Shown here: positions 52,132 to 60,845 of the stretch, in pieces
Layout of the letters: each line of letters begins with the position of its first letter
How positions within the stretch are numbered: the first letter of the stretch is position 1
Made by a program: the position numbers and the translations under genes
Notes under the pieces: model-generated
The model's input: only the letters and a program-made list of their open reading frames with translations
What the model was told of the DNA's origin: nothing
Database searches by the model: none
Source: Szabonella sp046295215
GTDB taxonomy: Bacteria > Pseudomonadota > Alphaproteobacteria > Rhodobacterales > Rhodobacteraceae
Reading direction: 5' to 3'
Assembly: GCA_046295215.1 (NCBI GenBank)
Contig: JBKBNP010000016.1
Coordinates: 1-64,000, forward strand
DNA length: 64,000 nt

Positions 52132-53013
52132 TTACTCGGCGGCTTCGCGCGGGTCGCTGCCCGCCCCGGCCGCACCATCGCTGCCCGCCTCCGCCTCGGT
52201 CTTGGGCTTGCGCGGTCCACGCGGGCGACGCGGGGCGCGCGCCTTGGCCTCGCCCCCATCGTCCGACGGGGATTGCGCAGGTTCGCCCTCGGGGGATTGC
52301 GCCGGCGCTGCGGCCCGGGTCACCGGGGGTTGGTCGGCACCCGCCGTCTCTGCACCCGCCGTCTCTGCACCCTCTGGCGCAGCCCCCCCCTTGCGGCGGA
52401 AATTGCGGCTCCGCTCGCGGTCCGGCGCATTTCGGCGGGCCTCGGGCGTTTCCACCAGCCCGGCCTCGTCATCCGATGCGGCAAGGTCGATCACCGCTGT
52501 CGCGCCGGAACCTTCGCTGACACCCCGGCGATCGTCGCGCCGGTCATCCCTGCGGTCGTCGCGCCGGTCGTCACGGCGTTCATTGCGGCGCGGTTCCCCA
52601 CGGTCGTCATTCCGATCCGCCGTGCGATCCGCCTGCCGGTCCGGGCCGCGATCATCGCGCTGCTCGCCGTCAAAACGGTCCTGACGGTCGTTGCGCTGGC
52701 CATTCTGGCCGTTCTGACCATTCTGGCCGTCGAAGCTCTGGCGGCGGGCATCCTGTTCGGCGGCCATCTCGCGCTGCGCTTCGGCCAGCATGCGGGTGTA
52801 ATGTTCGGCATGCTGCTGGAAATTCTCTGCGGCAACGCGGTCATTGGACAATTGCGCATCCCGGGCGAGAAAGATGTATTTCTCGATGATCTGCTGCGGC
52901 GTGCCGCGCACCTTGCCCTCGGGGCCGGAGCTGTCGAAGACACGATTGACAATATTGCCAAGGCTGCGCGGACGGTTCGCCTTGGAACGCGAGCGGGACT
53001 TTGAAGATCTCAT
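52132..53013 (-). CDS. DUF4167 protein with low-complexity, RNA-binding-like tail
   Basis: 293 residues from the ATG with AAGGA upstream. The N-terminal 80 residues are the DUF4167 domain (RGTPQQIIEKYIFLARDAQL; AAENFQQHAEHYTRMLAEAQ). The rest is disordered: an NGQ repeat (plus-strand about 52693-52738), tandem Arg-Arg-Asp-Asp units (about 52526-52575, 12-base period), and an Ala/Pro-rich tail ending AAGAGSDPREAAE. The domain is alphaproteobacterial and follows prfA-prmC in many genomes. Arg/Asp repeats suggest RNA or ribosome association, but this is inference. Confidence 0.85.
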   Translation of the reverse strand: MRSSKSRSRSKANRPRSLGNIVNRVFDSSGPEGKVRGTPQQIIEKYIFLARDAQLSNDRVAAENFQQHAEHYTRMLAEAQREMAAEQDARRQSFDGQNGQNGQNGQRNDRQDRFDGEQRDDRGPDRQADRTADRNDDRGEPRRNERRDDRRDDRRDDRRDDRRGVSEGSGATAVIDLAASDDEAGLVETPEARRNAPDRERSRNFRRKGGAAPEGAETAGAETAGADQPPVTRAAAPAQSPEGEPAQSPSDDGGEAKARAPRRPRGPRKPKTEAEAGSDGAAGAGSDPREAAE

Positions 53014-53272
53014 CTTGTCCTTTGATCCAGAATGATCTGGCATTTGACCGAACGCAGCAGACGTTCAAAATTCGTCCGGATCCCACAAGGGGCGCATTCG
53101 GGAGCTTTCGGCATTTCGCATCGGGACAGGCACGGGTTCCCCCGACCGCACATCCCTGCGCCTCTTCCTGTAATCATGCGAATCTCTCTGAGACAAGTGG
53201 ATTCTGCGCAATTGGAGTTGAATTTCTCGCGATGCGAGGGGATTTGGCGGATTGTGGCCGAAAGTCACCAGT

Positions 53273-54103
53273 TCAGATGCGGCGCGCCATCACCACCCTG
53301 TCGCGCCCGTCCATGTCCCGCCGGACCGCGATTGACCCCAGACCCGCCGCCGCCAGCATCGCCCCCACAGCAGCCCCCTGAGTCGGCCCGATCTCCAGCA
53401 GCACCCGCGCGCCTGCCCCCATGTGATCCGGCAAGGCGGGGATCAGCGCGCGATAGGCGTCCAGCCCGTCCCCCCCCGGTGTCAGCGCCAGATGCGGCTC
53501 CCAATCGCGGACTTCCGGCGAAAGCCCGGCCATTTCCGCCGCCGCGATATAGGGCGGATTTGCCACGATCAGGTCGAACCGGCCCTCCACGGCGGACCAC
53601 CAGTCCGAAAGACAGAACTCCGCCCGATCCTCCACACCGGCCCTGCCGGCATTTTCCGCGGCCACCGCCAGCGCATCGGGCGACAGATCGACGCCCAGCC
53701 CCCGCGCCTCGGGACGTTCGGCCAGCAGCGTCACCAGAATCGCCCCCGATCCGGTGCCCAGATCCAGCACCCGGCCAAAGGGTTCCTCCAGCGCCGCCGC
53801 GATCAGGGTCTCGGTTTCCGGGCGCGGGTCCAGAACCGCCGGGCTGACCGCAAATTCCCGCCCCCAGAAGGCCCGCCGCCCGGTCAGGTGCGACAGCGGC
53901 GCGCGCGCCGCGCGCCGGTCCACCAAGGCTCGGAACCGCTCCGCCACAGCAGGGTCCGCCACCCCGTCCATCTCGAGGATCATCCGGTCCGGGGCGATGC
54001 CCCGCGCATGGGCCAGCAGAAGCCGCGCATCGCGGGCCGCCCCTTCCACCCCTGCCGCACGCAGCGCCGTCACCGCCCCGGCCAGCAGCGCGGTCCAGCT
54101 CAC
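53273..54103 (-). CDS. prmC: Release-factor glutamine methyltransferase
   Basis: Methylates the glutamine of the GGQ motif in RF1 and RF2. 276 residues: an N-terminal helical RF-binding domain (about 1-80), then a class I SAM methyltransferase with VLDLGTGSGAILVTLLAERP and the diagnostic DLIVANPPYIAAAEMAGLSP. The NPPY residues contact the target glutamine. The start overlaps the prfA stop by 4 bases, so enzyme and substrate are coupled. A 259-base gap without a recognisable gene separates its end from DUF4167. Confidence 0.95.
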   Translation of the reverse strand: MSWTALLAGAVTALRAAGVEGAARDARLLLAHARGIAPDRMILEMDGVADPAVAERFRALVDRRAARAPLSHLTGRRAFWGREFAVSPAVLDPRPETETLIAAALEEPFGRVLDLGTGSGAILVTLLAERPEARGLGVDLSPDALAVAAENAGRAGVEDRAEFCLSDWWSAVEGRFDLIVANPPYIAAAEMAGLSPEVRDWEPHLALTPGGDGLDAYRALIPALPDHMGAGARVLLEIGPTQGAAVGAMLAAAGLGSIAVRRDMDGRDRVVMARRI

Positions 54104-55155
54104 AGCCCGCTCTCCGCCAGCCGCCGCGCCTGATCGGCCTCGATCAGCGGCTCGATCACCGGGTTCAGATCGCCCGCAATGATCTGGGGCAGCGCATAGA
54201 GGGTGAGGTTGATGCGATGGTCGGTCAGCCGCCCTTGCGGGAAATTATAGGTGCGGATGCGCTCGCTGCGGTCGCCCGACCCGACCTGTGCCTTGCGGTC
54301 GGCGGCCCGCGCGCCATCGACCCGCTCGCGCTCCAGTTCAAACAGCCGCGCGCGCAGCACCTGCATGGCGATCTCGCGGTTGCGATGCTGGGATTTCTGC
54401 GCCGAGGTCACGATGATGCCTGTCGGCAGATGGGTGATCCGCACCGCCGAATCGGTGGTGTTGACATGCTGCCCCCCTGCCCCAGAGGCGCGCATCGTGT
54501 CGATGCGGATGTCACTTTCGGGGATGTCGAGTTCCACCTCCTCGGCCTCGGGCAGCACGGCCACCGTGGCCGCCGAGGTGTGGATGCGCCCGCCCGCCTC
54601 GGTTTCCGGCACCCGTTGCACCCGATGCACACCGGATTCGAATTTCAGCCGGGCAAAGACACCCTCGCCCTGCACATGCGCCACAAGCTCGCGCAGGCCG
54701 CCCAGATCGCTTTCCTGCATTTCCAGGATCTCGAACCGCCAGCCCTGCGTTTCGGCATAGCGTTGATACATGCGCAACAGGTCGGCGGCGAAAAGGGCGG
54801 CCTCCTCCCCACCCGTGCCGGGGCGTATTTCAAGGATCGCGGGGCGCGCGTCTGCGGCATCCTTCGGCAACAGCACCATGCGCAATGCCTGCTCCTGTTC
54901 GGGGATGCGGGCGCGCAACCGCGGCAGTTCCTCCTCCGCCAGCGCGCGCATCTCGGGATCGGCCAGCATCGCCTCGGCCTCGGCCAGGTCGTCAAGCGTG
55001 CGGCGGTAGGCCGCAATCTGCGCCACAACCGGCTTGAGGTCAGAATATTCGCGGCTGATCCGGGCAATATCGGCCGGCGAGGCACCAGCCGACAAAAGCG
55101 CCTCGAGATAGTCGAAGCGCCCGGTGATCTGGGCAAGGGTATCGAGCGGAACCAT
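54100..55155 (-). CDS. prfA: Peptide chain release factor 1
   Basis: Class I release factor for UAA and UAG. 351 residues from the ATG; an open frame continues 69 codons upstream but has no ribosome site or family similarity. The recognition motif is in HRVQRVPETEAGGRIHTSA (P-E-T, the RF1 PxT form). The GGQ loop is RASGAGGQHVNTTDSAVRIT. The helical N-terminal domain is complete. Gene order prfA-prmC-DUF4167 is conserved in alphaproteobacteria. Confidence 0.96.
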   Translation of the reverse strand: MVPLDTLAQITGRFDYLEALLSAGASPADIARISREYSDLKPVVAQIAAYRRTLDDLAEAEAMLADPEMRALAEEELPRLRARIPEQEQALRMVLLPKDAADARPAILEIRPGTGGEEAALFAADLLRMYQRYAETQGWRFEILEMQESDLGGLRELVAHVQGEGVFARLKFESGVHRVQRVPETEAGGRIHTSAATVAVLPEAEEVELDIPESDIRIDTMRASGAGGQHVNTTDSAVRITHLPTGIIVTSAQKSQHRNREIAMQVLRARLFELERERVDGARAADRKAQVGSGDRSERIRTYNFPQGRLTDHRINLTLYALPQIIAGDLNPVIEPLIEADQARRLAESGL

Positions 55156-55355
55156 GGCCGGTGCTGTGGCGCATGCCCGGCGCGCGGTCAAGACCCGCGA
55201 GACGGCCCGAAACCACCGCATCCGGGCAGGGAACGCAAACCGGGAGGTCTGCGTTGTCTTCCGCATTCCCGCAGCGACCGGGGCGAAGTTCCCACGCACC
55301 GCCGCACCCCTGCCCGCCGCATCCCGACCGCGCCAACCTGACTGTGGAGACATCC

Positions 55356-56600
55356 TTGCCATCCGCCCGGACCCATTTTCCCTTTTCCCCGCAGCCGCAA
55401 CCGCAGCCGCAGAACTGGGCGCTCATCGGCATCTTCATCTTCCTCGCCTTCGCCGCCATTGCGGCGGGTCGCGCCTTCCTGATGCCGGTGACGCTCGCCA
55501 TCCTGCTTTTCTTCGTCTTCGTGCCGCTGCGACGGAAACTGGACCGGCGCGGGGTGCCTTCGGTCGTATCGGCGGCGCTGGTCATACTGATGCTGATCGC
55601 GGTGCTGGTGATGCTGATCGTCGGCCTCTCGGCCCCGGCGGGGCGGTTGATCGACAACCTGCCGAGCATAACCTGGCGGCTGGAAGCGCAGTTCGATGCC
55701 CTGCGTGGCACCTTCGGAGCCATCGAGGCGGCCATGTCGCAGATGACCGACGAGGATGGCGAAACGGCGGTGAACGGTGCGGAAACCCTGCTCGCCGTTC
55801 TCGGGGCGACACCGACGCTTGTTGCGCAGACCTCGCTTGTGTTGTTCCTGCTGTTCTTCCTCCTGGGATCGGGTGACCTGCTCTATCTCAAGATCGTGCA
55901 AAGCTTCGACAGCCTGCGCGACAAGCGCCGCGCCTATGCCGCCCTGCGGGAGATCGAGGACAGTCTGGGCAGCTATCTCGGGTCCATCGCGCTCATCAAT
56001 GCCGGGCTCGGGCTGGCCATCGGCACGCTCATGTGGATCTGGGGCATGCCCTCGCCGGTGCTGTTCGGCACCATGGCCTTCCTGTTCAACTTCGTTCCCT
56101 ATCTCGGTGCTGTCGCGGGCACGGCGATTGCCACTTTCGTTGCCCTCCTGACCTTTCCGGGCTTCCAGATTCCCGCCCTTGTCGGCATCAGCTACTTCAC
56201 GCTGACCACGATCGAGGGGCAACTCGTCACTCCCTATTTCGTGTCCCGCAGGCTCCAGATGAATACCGTTGTGGTGTTTCTGGCGGTGGCGATGTGGGCC
56301 TGGCTCTGGTCGGTGATCGGCATGATCGTCGCCGTGCCGGTGCTGGTCGTGGTCTCGGTGATCTGCGACCATGTGCCGGGGCTGGAGAAGCTGGGCAATT
56401 TCCTGTGGGGCGAGGATCCGCCGCCGATGGACAGCGAAAAGCCCGACCCCGAGGCCCCGGCAGCCGAGACCGTTGCCGGCGCGACCCCACCCACCGAGAC
56501 ACTGGCCGACGCGACACTGACCGACGCGACACTGGCTGACGCGCCCCCTGCCGAACCGCCTCCGCCCCCCCTCGCCCCAGTCGGCAAAGAACCGGCGTGA
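55356..56600 (+). CDS. AI-2E-family permease (TqsA/YdiK-like)
   Basis: About 414 residues from a TTG with GGAG six bases upstream; a GTG four codons earlier is the alternative. Eight hydrophobic helices run from WALIGIFIFLAFAAIAAGRA to VIGMIVAVPVLVVVSVICDH. The family blocks are RLIDNLPSITWRLEAQFDAL, GSYLGSIALINAGLGLAIGT, FNFVPYLGAVAGTAIATFVA and VTPYFVSRRLQMNTVVVFLA. Members export small molecules or run as Na+/H+ exchangers; AI-2 transport is only one proposal. The C-terminus is a Pro/Ala-rich tail with short TLADAT repeats. Confidence 0.88.
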   Translation: MPSARTHFPFSPQPQPQPQNWALIGIFIFLAFAAIAAGRAFLMPVTLAILLFFVFVPLRRKLDRRGVPSVVSAALVILMLIAVLVMLIVGLSAPAGRLIDNLPSITWRLEAQFDALRGTFGAIEAAMSQMTDEDGETAVNGAETLLAVLGATPTLVAQTSLVLFLLFFLLGSGDLLYLKIVQSFDSLRDKRRAYAALREIEDSLGSYLGSIALINAGLGLAIGTLMWIWGMPSPVLFGTMAFLFNFVPYLGAVAGTAIATFVALLTFPGFQIPALVGISYFTLTTIEGQLVTPYFVSRRLQMNTVVVFLAVAMWAWLWSVIGMIVAVPVLVVVSVICDHVPGLEKLGNFLWGEDPPPMDSEKPDPEAPAAETVAGATPPTETLADATLTDATLADAPPAEPPPPPLAPVGKEPA

Positions 56601-56609
56601 ACCGGTCTT

Positions 56610-56631
56610 GCCCCCGCTGACGACAGGGGGC
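56610..56631 (+). terminator. Terminator after the AI-2E permease gene
   Basis: GCCCCC / GGGGGC stem with a 10-base loop, followed by TGGCGTTTTC on the plus strand. It starts 10 bases after the stop codon and lies in the 86-base gap before the aminotransferase gene. A short T-run follows six bases later, so it could act as a weak intrinsic terminator. Confidence 0.55.
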
Positions 56632-56686
56632 TGGCGTTTTCATCCCCATTGGCTAGACTGCCGCCTCCCTTTTGCTGGAGTGAGAA

Positions 56687-58087
56687 ATGCTTGACCTCAA
56701 GACCCTGCCCACACCGGACGACCTGTGGCAGATGGACCGTGACCACGCCCTGCACCCCTGGACCAATTTCGGCCCGTTCGAGCGTGAAGGCGCGCTCGTG
56801 ATGGATCGCGGCGAAGGCTCATGGCTCTGGGATGCGGAAGGGCGACGCTATTTCGACGCTGTCGGCGGCATGTGGTGCACCAATATCGGCCTCGGGCGGC
56901 GCGAAATGGCTGACGCCATGGCCGAACAGGCGCTGAAACTCGGCTTTGCCAATTCCTTTGTGGACACGACCAATGGCCCCTCGGCCCGGTTGGCCGCCAA
57001 ACTGGCTGAACTTGCGCCCGGTGATCTCAACCGCGTGCATTTCACCACGGGCGGGTCAACGGCGGTGGATACGGCCTACCGGATGATCCATTTCTACCAG
57101 TCCTGCATGGGCCGACCCGACAAGACGCAGGTGATCGCGCGCGATTACAGCTATCACGGCTCCACCTATATTTCCCAGAGCATCGGCAAGCGCCCGGGCG
57201 ACCGGGTGCCGCAATTCCGCTACAAGGAAAGCGGCATCCACCATGTCAGCGCGCCCAATTGCTATCGCGCGCCGGGCGGCATGGACGAGGCTGCCTTCTG
57301 CAATCATCTGGTGGCCGAGTTCGAGGCGAAACTGGCCGAGATCGGACCCGACAAGGTCGGCGGCTTCTTTGCCGAACCGATTCAGGCCTCTGGCGGCGTG
57401 ATCGTGCCGCCCGAAGGCTATCTGCCCCGCATTGCCGCCATCTGCCGCCAGCATGACATCCTGTTCGTCGCCGATGAGGTGGTGACCGCCTTCGGCCGCA
57501 TCGGTCACTGGTTCGCCAGCCTGTCGGAATTCGGCATCCAGCCCGACATGATTACCTGCGCCAAAGGATTGACTTCGGGTTATATTCCCTTGGGCGCATT
57601 GATCTTTTCGGACCGGATCTGGGCTGCCATGGCCGCTGATGGCGGGCGCTGGTTCACCTCGGGCTTCACCTATTCGGGCCATCCGGTCGCCTGTGCGGTG
57701 GCGCTGAAAAACATCGAGATCATCGAAGCCGAAGGCATCCTTGAAAACGTGATGACCGTGGGCGCGGAGTTCGAGGCGCGGATGAAACGGCTGACCGACC
57801 TGCCGATGGTGGGCGATGTGCGGGGCAGAAAATTCATGATCTGCGTGGAAAACGTGGCCGACAAGGCAACACGGGAACTCTTGCCCGAGGATCTGGACGT
57901 GGGCAAGCGCATTTCAAATGCGGCCGAAGGCATGGGGCTGATGGTGCGCCCGCTGGGTCATCTCAACGTCATGTCCCCGCCCCTGATCCTGACCCCTGAC
58001 GATGTGGCCTTTGTCGGTGACACGCTGGAGGCGGCGATCCGGCAGGTGGCGGATGATCTGACGCGCGAAGGCGTGCGCCTTTCCTGA
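56687..58087 (+). CDS. Class III omega-aminotransferase, probably for putrescine or another diamine
   Basis: 466 residues of fold type I, class III. The blocks are WDAEGRRYFDAVGGMWCTNI, VHFTTGGSTAVDTAYRMIHF, QASGGVIVPPEGYLPRIAAI and CRQHDILFVADEVVTAFGRI. The PLP lysine lies in ITCAKGLTSGYIPLGALIFS. QASGGVI...PEGYL is shared with the SpuC putrescine aminotransferase group. The agmatinase gene follows after 107 bases, making the diamine made by agmatinase a plausible substrate. Omega-amino acid:pyruvate aminotransferase is the main alternative. Confidence 0.85.
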   Translation: MLDLKTLPTPDDLWQMDRDHALHPWTNFGPFEREGALVMDRGEGSWLWDAEGRRYFDAVGGMWCTNIGLGRREMADAMAEQALKLGFANSFVDTTNGPSARLAAKLAELAPGDLNRVHFTTGGSTAVDTAYRMIHFYQSCMGRPDKTQVIARDYSYHGSTYISQSIGKRPGDRVPQFRYKESGIHHVSAPNCYRAPGGMDEAAFCNHLVAEFEAKLAEIGPDKVGGFFAEPIQASGGVIVPPEGYLPRIAAICRQHDILFVADEVVTAFGRIGHWFASLSEFGIQPDMITCAKGLTSGYIPLGALIFSDRIWAAMAADGGRWFTSGFTYSGHPVACAVALKNIEIIEAEGILENVMTVGAEFEARMKRLTDLPMVGDVRGRKFMICVENVADKATRELLPEDLDVGKRISNAAEGMGLMVRPLGHLNVMSPPLILTPDDVAFVGDTLEAAIRQVADDLTREGVRLS

Positions 58088-58194
58088 CGCCCGCGGCTTG
58101 ACAGTGACCGGTTGCGGCGCTTTGCTGGCCGCATCCGGATCGCTGGCGTCTCCGGTGCCCGAACGACGCCTTTCCCCTTGAAAGGAGTCTTCCC

Positions 58195-59160
58195 ATGGCA
58201 TTGGAAGATGCGAAAAACGATGTCGATACCGCCTTTACCCGCGCCGATCTGCGCGGTCTTGCCTTCGAGAACGCCTTTGGCGGTGCGACGAGTTTCCTGC
58301 GCCGCAGCTATTCCAAGCATCTGACCGGGGTGGATCTGGCCATCACCGGCATCCCCTTCGATCAGGCGGTGACGCACCGCCCCGGCACCCGCTTTGGCCC
58401 CCGCGCGATCCGCGAGGCATCGGCCCTGCAACCCTTCGATCCGCCTTTCGGTTGGGGCACCAACCCGCTGGAAGAGATGGCGATTGTCGATTATGGCGAC
58501 ATGGCCTTTGACTATGCCAAGGTCGCCGATTTTCCCGAGGCGCTGACCGCCCATATCCGGGGCATCCTTGCTGCCGGGCCGGGGGTGATCTCGCTGGGGG
58601 GCGATCACTATGTCACCTACCCCATCCTGCGCGCCTTTGCCGAGAAGTTCGGCCCCATCAGTCTGATCCAGTTCGACGCCCATTCCGACCTCTGGGCCGA
58701 TGACGACCTGACGCGCATCGACCATGGCACGATGAGCTACAAGGCCGTGAAAACCGGTCTGATCGACCCCGCGACATCCGTGCAGATCGGCATCCGCACC
58801 CATTGCGACGATTATCTGGGGGTCAATGTGATCGACGCGCCCGAACTGCATTCCAGGGGGGTTGAGGCCGCCATCGCCAAGGCCCGCGCCATCGTGGGGG
58901 ACAGGCCCTGCTACATCACCTTTGACATTGACGCGCTGGACCCGGCCTTTGCGCCGGGCACCGGAACGCCTGTCTGGGGTGGCATGGCAAGCTGGCAGGC
59001 CGCCGCCATGCTGCGCGGTCTGGCGGGCATCAACCTTGTCGGCGGTGATGTGGTGGAGGTGTCGCCCCCCTATGACCACGCGCTGATGACCGCCGTTGCG
59101 GGCGCGCATGTGGCACATGACCTGATCTGCCTTTACCACTGGGCGCATCACCGGAAATGA
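58195..59160 (+). CDS. speB: Agmatinase
   Basis: Ureohydrolase releasing urea and putrescine from agmatine; 321 residues. The two-manganese site is complete: ISLGGDHYVTYPI, QFDAHSDLW and ITFDIDALDPAFAPGTGTPV. The N-terminal YSKHLTGVDLAITGIPFDQA and PGTRFGPRAIREASALQPFD are family blocks. Guanidinobutyrase and related ureohydrolases share these residues, so the exact substrate rests on context. It is preceded by the aminotransferase gene and overlaps the DUF1499 start by 4 bases. A GAAAGGAG ribosome site precedes the ATG. Confidence 0.9.
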   Translation: MALEDAKNDVDTAFTRADLRGLAFENAFGGATSFLRRSYSKHLTGVDLAITGIPFDQAVTHRPGTRFGPRAIREASALQPFDPPFGWGTNPLEEMAIVDYGDMAFDYAKVADFPEALTAHIRGILAAGPGVISLGGDHYVTYPILRAFAEKFGPISLIQFDAHSDLWADDDLTRIDHGTMSYKAVKTGLIDPATSVQIGIRTHCDDYLGVNVIDAPELHSRGVEAAIAKARAIVGDRPCYITFDIDALDPAFAPGTGTPVWGGMASWQAAAMLRGLAGINLVGGDVVEVSPPYDHALMTAVAGAHVAHDLICLYHWAHHRK

Positions 59161-59615
59161 AAGGCCGCCGCATGTGGGTCATTCTTGGAATAGTTGCCGT
59201 GCTGGCAGGGGTGGCGGCATGGGTCCGCTTTGCCCCCGTCGATGCCGCGCGCTGGCATGTGGCGCTGGACGCGGACTGGGAGCCAAGCATCTGCGGTCCC
59301 GACTCCGTTTTTCCGGGCACGGGCCAAGCCCGCGCAGCCTGCCTCGTGCCGCATCCACCGATGGAGGCTCTGTCGCGGCTGGTCGCCATCGCCGAAGCCA
59401 CCCCTCGCACCCGTCGCATCGCAGGCAGCCCCGATGAGGTCCGCATCACGTGGGAAACCCGCTCTGCGCTTTGGGGCTTTCCAGACTATACCACCGCCGA
59501 GGCGCGACCCGACGGTGAAGGTGCGAGGCTCCATATCCTCGCCCGCCTGCGTTTCGGGCGCGAGGATATGGGCGTCAATGCCGCCCGCCTGCGCGACTGG
59601 CTGGCGCGCTACTGA
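59157..59615 (+). CDS. DUF1499 small membrane-anchored protein
   Basis: 152 residues. An N-terminal helix MWVILGIVAVLAGVAAWVRF anchors or exports it. The core TPRTRRIAGSPDEVRITWET, RSALWGFPDYTTAEARP and LHILARLRFGREDMGVN is DUF1499. Function is unknown. The start overlaps the agmatinase stop (ATGA), suggesting cotranscription, but no functional link to agmatine breakdown is known. It converges on the M20 gene with 3 bases between stops. Confidence 0.85.
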   Translation: MKGRRMWVILGIVAVLAGVAAWVRFAPVDAARWHVALDADWEPSICGPDSVFPGTGQARAACLVPHPPMEALSRLVAIAEATPRTRRIAGSPDEVRITWETRSALWGFPDYTTAEARPDGEGARLHILARLRFGREDMGVNAARLRDWLARY

Positions 59616-59618
59616 CCG

Positions 59619-60782
59619 TCACGCCGGGGGCTGGGCGCGTTCCACCAACCGGGCAAAGAACGAGGCCCCGATGGGGGCGGCCTCGTCATTGAAATCGAAG
59701 GCCGGATGGTGCAGGCCCGCCCCCGGCCCGGTGCCCATGAAGAAATAGGCCCCCGGCCGTGCCTCCAGCATATAGCTGAAATCCTCCGACCCCATCTCGC
59801 GCCCCGCGTTCAGGTTCACCGCCTCCGGTCCGGAAACCTCCGCCGCCACCTCGCCCGCGAACAGCGCCTGCGCCTCGTGATTGACCGTCGGCGGATAGCC
59901 CCAGTCGTAATCGACGCTTGCCGTCACCCCGAAAGCCGCCGCATGGCCCGCCACGATCTCGTGGAACCGCCGCTTGAGCATGTCGCGCACATCCGGCTTG
60001 AAACAGCGGATCGTGGCGCAGAACCAGCCATCCTCGGGGATGATGTTCGATGCCGATCCGGTCTGGATCTGCGTCACCGACACCACCGCCTCGTCATGGG
60101 CCGAGAGATTGCGCGACAGGATCGTCTGGATCGACTGCACCATGGCGACAATCGCCACCACCGGGTCCACGCAATCCTGCGGCGTGGCCCCATGCCCGCC
60201 CTTGCCCGTGACCGTCACCGTCGCGGTATCGACAGCGGCCATCAATTCCCCGGTCGTGCCGTGGAAATGGCCGAAGGGCACATTGGGTGCATTGTGCAGA
60301 CTGTAGACCTGCCCGATGCCGAACCGGTCCATCACGCCTTCCTTCACCATCACCTCGCCGCCGCCGCCATCCTCCTCGGCGGGCTGGAACAGCAGCGCGA
60401 CCTTGCCCGAAAAGCGCCGCGTCTCGCACAGGTATTTCGCGGCACCCAGCAGCATGGTCACATGGCCGTCATGGCCGCAGGCATGCATCTTGCCGGGGCG
60501 GGTGGAGGCATGGTCTGCCCCGGTCAGTTCCGTGATCGGCAGCGCGTCCATATCGGCGCGCAGCCCGATCACCGGGCCGTCGCCCCGCCCGTTGATGATG
60601 CCGACAATTCCCGAGGTCGCAATGCCTTCGTGGATCTCGTCCACCCCGAATTCGCACAGCTTTCCCACGATGAACCCCGCCGTTTCATGGCAATCGAAGG
60701 CCAGTTCCGGGTATTGGTGCAGATGGCGGCGCCAGCCCTTCATCTCTTCGGCATAGCCGGCGATGGCATTGAGAACGGGCAT
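59619..60782 (-). CDS. M20-family amidohydrolase (hippurate/N-acyl-amino-acid hydrolase)
   Basis: 387 residues from the ATG with AAGGAG upstream; a long open frame upstream is not part of the protein. The di-metal residues are GLRADMDALPI, MHACGHDGHVTMLLGAAKYL, LFQPAEEDGGGGEVMVKEG, VYSLHNAPNVPFG, and the late His in GLHHPAFDFNDEA. The lid dimerisation domain (about 180-295) starts VTVTGKGGHGATP. Substrates could be hippurate, N-acetyl amino acids or an indole-acetyl conjugate. It is divergent from mazG by 63 bases. Confidence 0.93.
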   Translation of the reverse strand: MPVLNAIAGYAEEMKGWRRHLHQYPELAFDCHETAGFIVGKLCEFGVDEIHEGIATSGIVGIINGRGDGPVIGLRADMDALPITELTGADHASTRPGKMHACGHDGHVTMLLGAAKYLCETRRFSGKVALLFQPAEEDGGGGEVMVKEGVMDRFGIGQVYSLHNAPNVPFGHFHGTTGELMAAVDTATVTVTGKGGHGATPQDCVDPVVAIVAMVQSIQTILSRNLSAHDEAVVSVTQIQTGSASNIIPEDGWFCATIRCFKPDVRDMLKRRFHEIVAGHAAAFGVTASVDYDWGYPPTVNHEAQALFAGEVAAEVSGPEAVNLNAGREMGSEDFSYMLEARPGAYFFMGTGPGAGLHHPAFDFNDEAAPIGASFFARLVERAQPPA

Positions 60783-60845
60783 GGTGGACTCCTTCGGGCG
60801 CGAACGGTTAAGCCGGAACAGAACCCCAAATCGCAAGGCCATGCA

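Noticed and set aside
52526..52738. Short tandem repeats considered as a CRISPR array or satellite
   Set aside because: They are in frame inside the DUF4167 coding region and encode Arg-Arg-Asp-Asp and Asn-Gly-Gln repeats with a 12- or 9-base period; there are no unique spacers.
54100..55362. An N-terminal extension of 69 residues on prfA
   Set aside because: The extra region has no similarity to RF1, no ribosome site, and overlaps the divergent permease promoter. The ATG at 55155 gives the normal RF1 length.
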